Assembly (NCBI GenBank): GCA_018402525.1
Contig: JAGYIR010000008.1
Coordinates: 117,501-181,500, forward strand
Origin: Crocinitomicaceae bacterium
GTDB taxonomy: Bacteria; Bacteroidota; Bacteroidia; Flavobacteriales_D; Crocinitomicaceae
Direction: 5' to 3'
DNA length: 64,000 nucleotides
In this document: piece by piece, positions 62,518 to 64,000 of the stretch
Position numbering within the stretch: the stretch's first letter is position 1
Layout of the letters: each line of letters begins with the position of its first letter
Program-made: the position numbers and the translations under genes
Notes under the pieces: generated by a model
Databases searched by the model: none
What the model saw: the letters and a program-made list of their open reading frames with translations, nothing else
What the model was told of the DNA's origin: nothing

Positions 62518-64000
62518 ATGCGTAATAAAGGATTTTTTTGGTTTATAACGATTTTGTTGGCCGTTATTTGTGTGTATCAACTGTCGTTTACATGGGTTTC
62601 TAACAATGTTGAAAAAAAGGCTGAAAAGGAAGCTGACATACTTGTTGCTGATTTAAAAGCTGAGGCGTTAAAAACAGACAGCATTGGTTATTTACCTAAC
62701 GGTACTACAGTCAATTTTGGTGATGCGGAAGCGGAAGAACTTGCAAAAGCAGCGTTTATCAACCAACTTTTAAAGGAGAAAGCTGAAACTCCTGTATATC
62801 CAGTATTCGGTTCAACATTTAAAGATGTTAAGAAACGAAGTTTGGCGTTTGGTTTGGATCTCGTTGGTGGTATGAGTGTTAACCTGGAAGTTTCTGTTCC
62901 AGAATTGGTCAAGAATTACATTAGAAATCCTAGAGATTTACAGTTTAAAAAGGCATTCGAAGCGGCTCAAAAAGAGTACGGAACAACTGGTGGTGATTTT
63001 ATAGAGATTTTCGCAGCGAAGCATAAAGCGTTGAACAAAGGGACTGATTTGGTGCGTTTGTTTGCAATTTCGGAGATTGATGAGTTAGGAACTAACTCTA
63101 GCGATGCAGATGTAATTGCTTTCCTAAAAGATAAGGAGGCTTCATCTATGGATGGAGTAGAAGAGATTATGAGCCGTCGTATTAACCAATTTGGTGTGGC
63201 GCAACCGAATATTCAGAAAGATCCAATTAACAATAGATTGTATATCGAATTACCTGGTGTTCAAGATGAGGCTACGGTAGCAGATAAATTACAATCGACT
63301 GCGAATCTTCAGTTCTTTGAAACGTACGACATGCAAATGATCGGTGCGCAATGGCAACAGGCAACTGTATTGTCACGCTCTGAACCAATTGATGTGGATG
63401 AACTTGATAGTGAAGAGGAAGCAGATACAACGAATGTAGCAACAGATGTGGCGGATACGAATGAGGTGGAAGAAGATGATTCTGAGTCATTGACAGACCT
63501 TGCTTCGCTGGATGGTGGTTCAAATCAAGGTTTGGGTGAGATGATGAAAAGTGCGGGAATGTTTGCAGTTGGATATTGTGCTCCAGAAAACGTTGGTGCA
63601 GTTGACAAGTTGATTAACCGTGCCGATATTCTTGCATTATTCCCAGAAGACTTAAAATTCATGTGGGGTTCAGATTTGGAAACAGTGAACCTGGATTCAA
63701 AAGAATTGGGGATGTTCCTTTATGCTGTGCGCATTCCTGAGACTGGAAAAGCAAGAGTAGGAGGGAAAGACATTAAATCCGCTTCAACAGGTTACGATTC
63801 TCAAGACGGAAAGATTACGGTCGATCTTCAAATGACAGAGGAGGGAAGTGATAAGTGGGCACAAATGACCCAAGATAACATCGATCGTGTTGTTGCAATT
63901 ACTATGGACGATGTGGTATACAGTGCCCCTCGTGTGAATGGAGCAATTACTGGCGGAAGAACTCAAATTTCTGGAAGTTTCACAATCAATGAAGCGAAAG
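62518..64000 (+). CDS. secDF: Protein translocase subunit SecDF, N-terminal part (truncated by window end)
   Basis: The frame from the ATG at 62518 is open to the window edge (494 codons). It has the first transmembrane helix (RNKGFFWFITILLAVICVYQLS), the SecD motif GLDLVGGMSVNLEV (usually GLDLKGGM), RRINQFGVAQPNIQKDPINNRLYIELPGV and the SecD P1 domain region. In Bacteroidota SecD and SecF are usually fused as one polypeptide; the SecF half would lie beyond the window. A Glu/Asp-rich insert (DVDELDSEEEADTT...) sits near residues 295-325. SecDF uses proton flow to finish preprotein export. Confidence 0.9.
   Translation, partial: MRNKGFFWFITILLAVICVYQLSFTWVSNNVEKKAEKEADILVADLKAEALKTDSIGYLPNGTTVNFGDAEAEELAKAAFINQLLKEKAETPVYPVFGSTFKDVKKRSLAFGLDLVGGMSVNLEVSVPELVKNYIRNPRDLQFKKAFEAAQKEYGTTGGDFIEIFAAKHKALNKGTDLVRLFAISEIDELGTNSSDADVIAFLKDKEASSMDGVEEIMSRRINQFGVAQPNIQKDPINNRLYIELPGVQDEATVADKLQSTANLQFFETYDMQMIGAQWQQATVLSRSEPIDVDELDSEEEADTTNVATDVADTNEVEEDDSESLTDLASLDGGSNQGLGEMMKSAGMFAVGYCAPENVGAVDKLINRADILALFPEDLKFMWGSDLETVNLDSKELGMFLYAVRIPETGKARVGGKDIKSASTGYDSQDGKITVDLQMTEEGSDKWAQMTQDNIDRVVAITMDDVVYSAPRVNGAITGGRTQISGSFTINEAK

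Overview
The window is a chromosomal segment of a member of the Bacteroidota, most likely order Flavobacteriales. A Crocinitomicaceae/Fluviicola-like lineage is a guess from gene content, not proven. The evidence is: three proteins with type IX secretion (Por) C-terminal sorting domains, many SusD-free TonB/FadL/PorV-type outer-membrane barrels, signal peptides ending in Ala-Gln, a fused alpha/beta E1 dehydrogenase, ribosomal protein S16 with a long Ala/Glu tail, an endonuclease III without an iron-sulfur cluster, and promoters of the TTG-N20-TAnnTTTG type.

Layout. 1-1740 holds the 3' part of a 23S rRNA, a spacer, a 5S rRNA and a terminator. 1765-2161 is a cluster of palindromic repeats. They interrupt a broken second copy of the 5S 3' end, which has its own terminator. 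2195-5868 (minus) is a tightly coupled envelope operon (PorV/PorQ-like barrel, helix-hairpin-helix barrel, lipoprotein). 5885-13637 is mixed housekeeping: TPR protein, endonuclease III, AMP nucleosidase, MscS channel, CPBP protease, leucine-rich-repeat lipoprotein, Spy-like protein, DUF4197 protein, nucleoside phosphorylase and CutC. 13634-21914 carries a GH20 hexosaminidase, two zinc metalloproteases, a tandem universal stress protein and a His-rich barrel. 21954-27575 has a J-domain/KTSC protein, an FKBP isomerase, a sensor kinase, a secreted M43 protease and an IGHMBP2-like helicase.

27576-28160 is a decayed locus with LuxR-type remnants and a palindromic element that recurs at 30689. 28161-31565 holds small enzymes and secreted proteins. 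31669-36968 has an aminotransferase, a D-Ala-D-Ala dipeptidase, a frameshifted TonB receptor and a divergent DtxR/MntR regulator, with a candidate operator lying inside the receptor promoter. 36981-41391 has an acetyltransferase, a secreted esterase and a FadL plus degenerate SGNH-lipoprotein pair. 41643-43590 is rpsP-rimM-trmN6. 43681-45805 includes a frameshifted DUF4256 gene and a Crp/Fnr regulator. 45904-50364 is a two-component system plus two secreted proteins of unknown function. 50598-55450 has a thioredoxin-like protein, a three-gene Cys/His-rich envelope cluster and the E1 dehydrogenase. 55558-62347 holds a small membrane peptide, a secreted choice-of-anchor B protein and a glycan-type cluster (GT2, HAD phosphatase, MORN protein, lipoprotein, GT4). 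The window ends inside secDF.

I found no prophage, CRISPR array, insertion sequence with a transposase, or tRNA gene. The most unusual items are: the repeat-invaded 5S remnant; a palindrome placed at the same distance from a -7 box at two loci; a DtxR-type operator nested in a promoter; an SGNH lipoprotein that has lost both catalytic Ser and His; and three broken genes (TonB receptor, DUF4256, LuxR).
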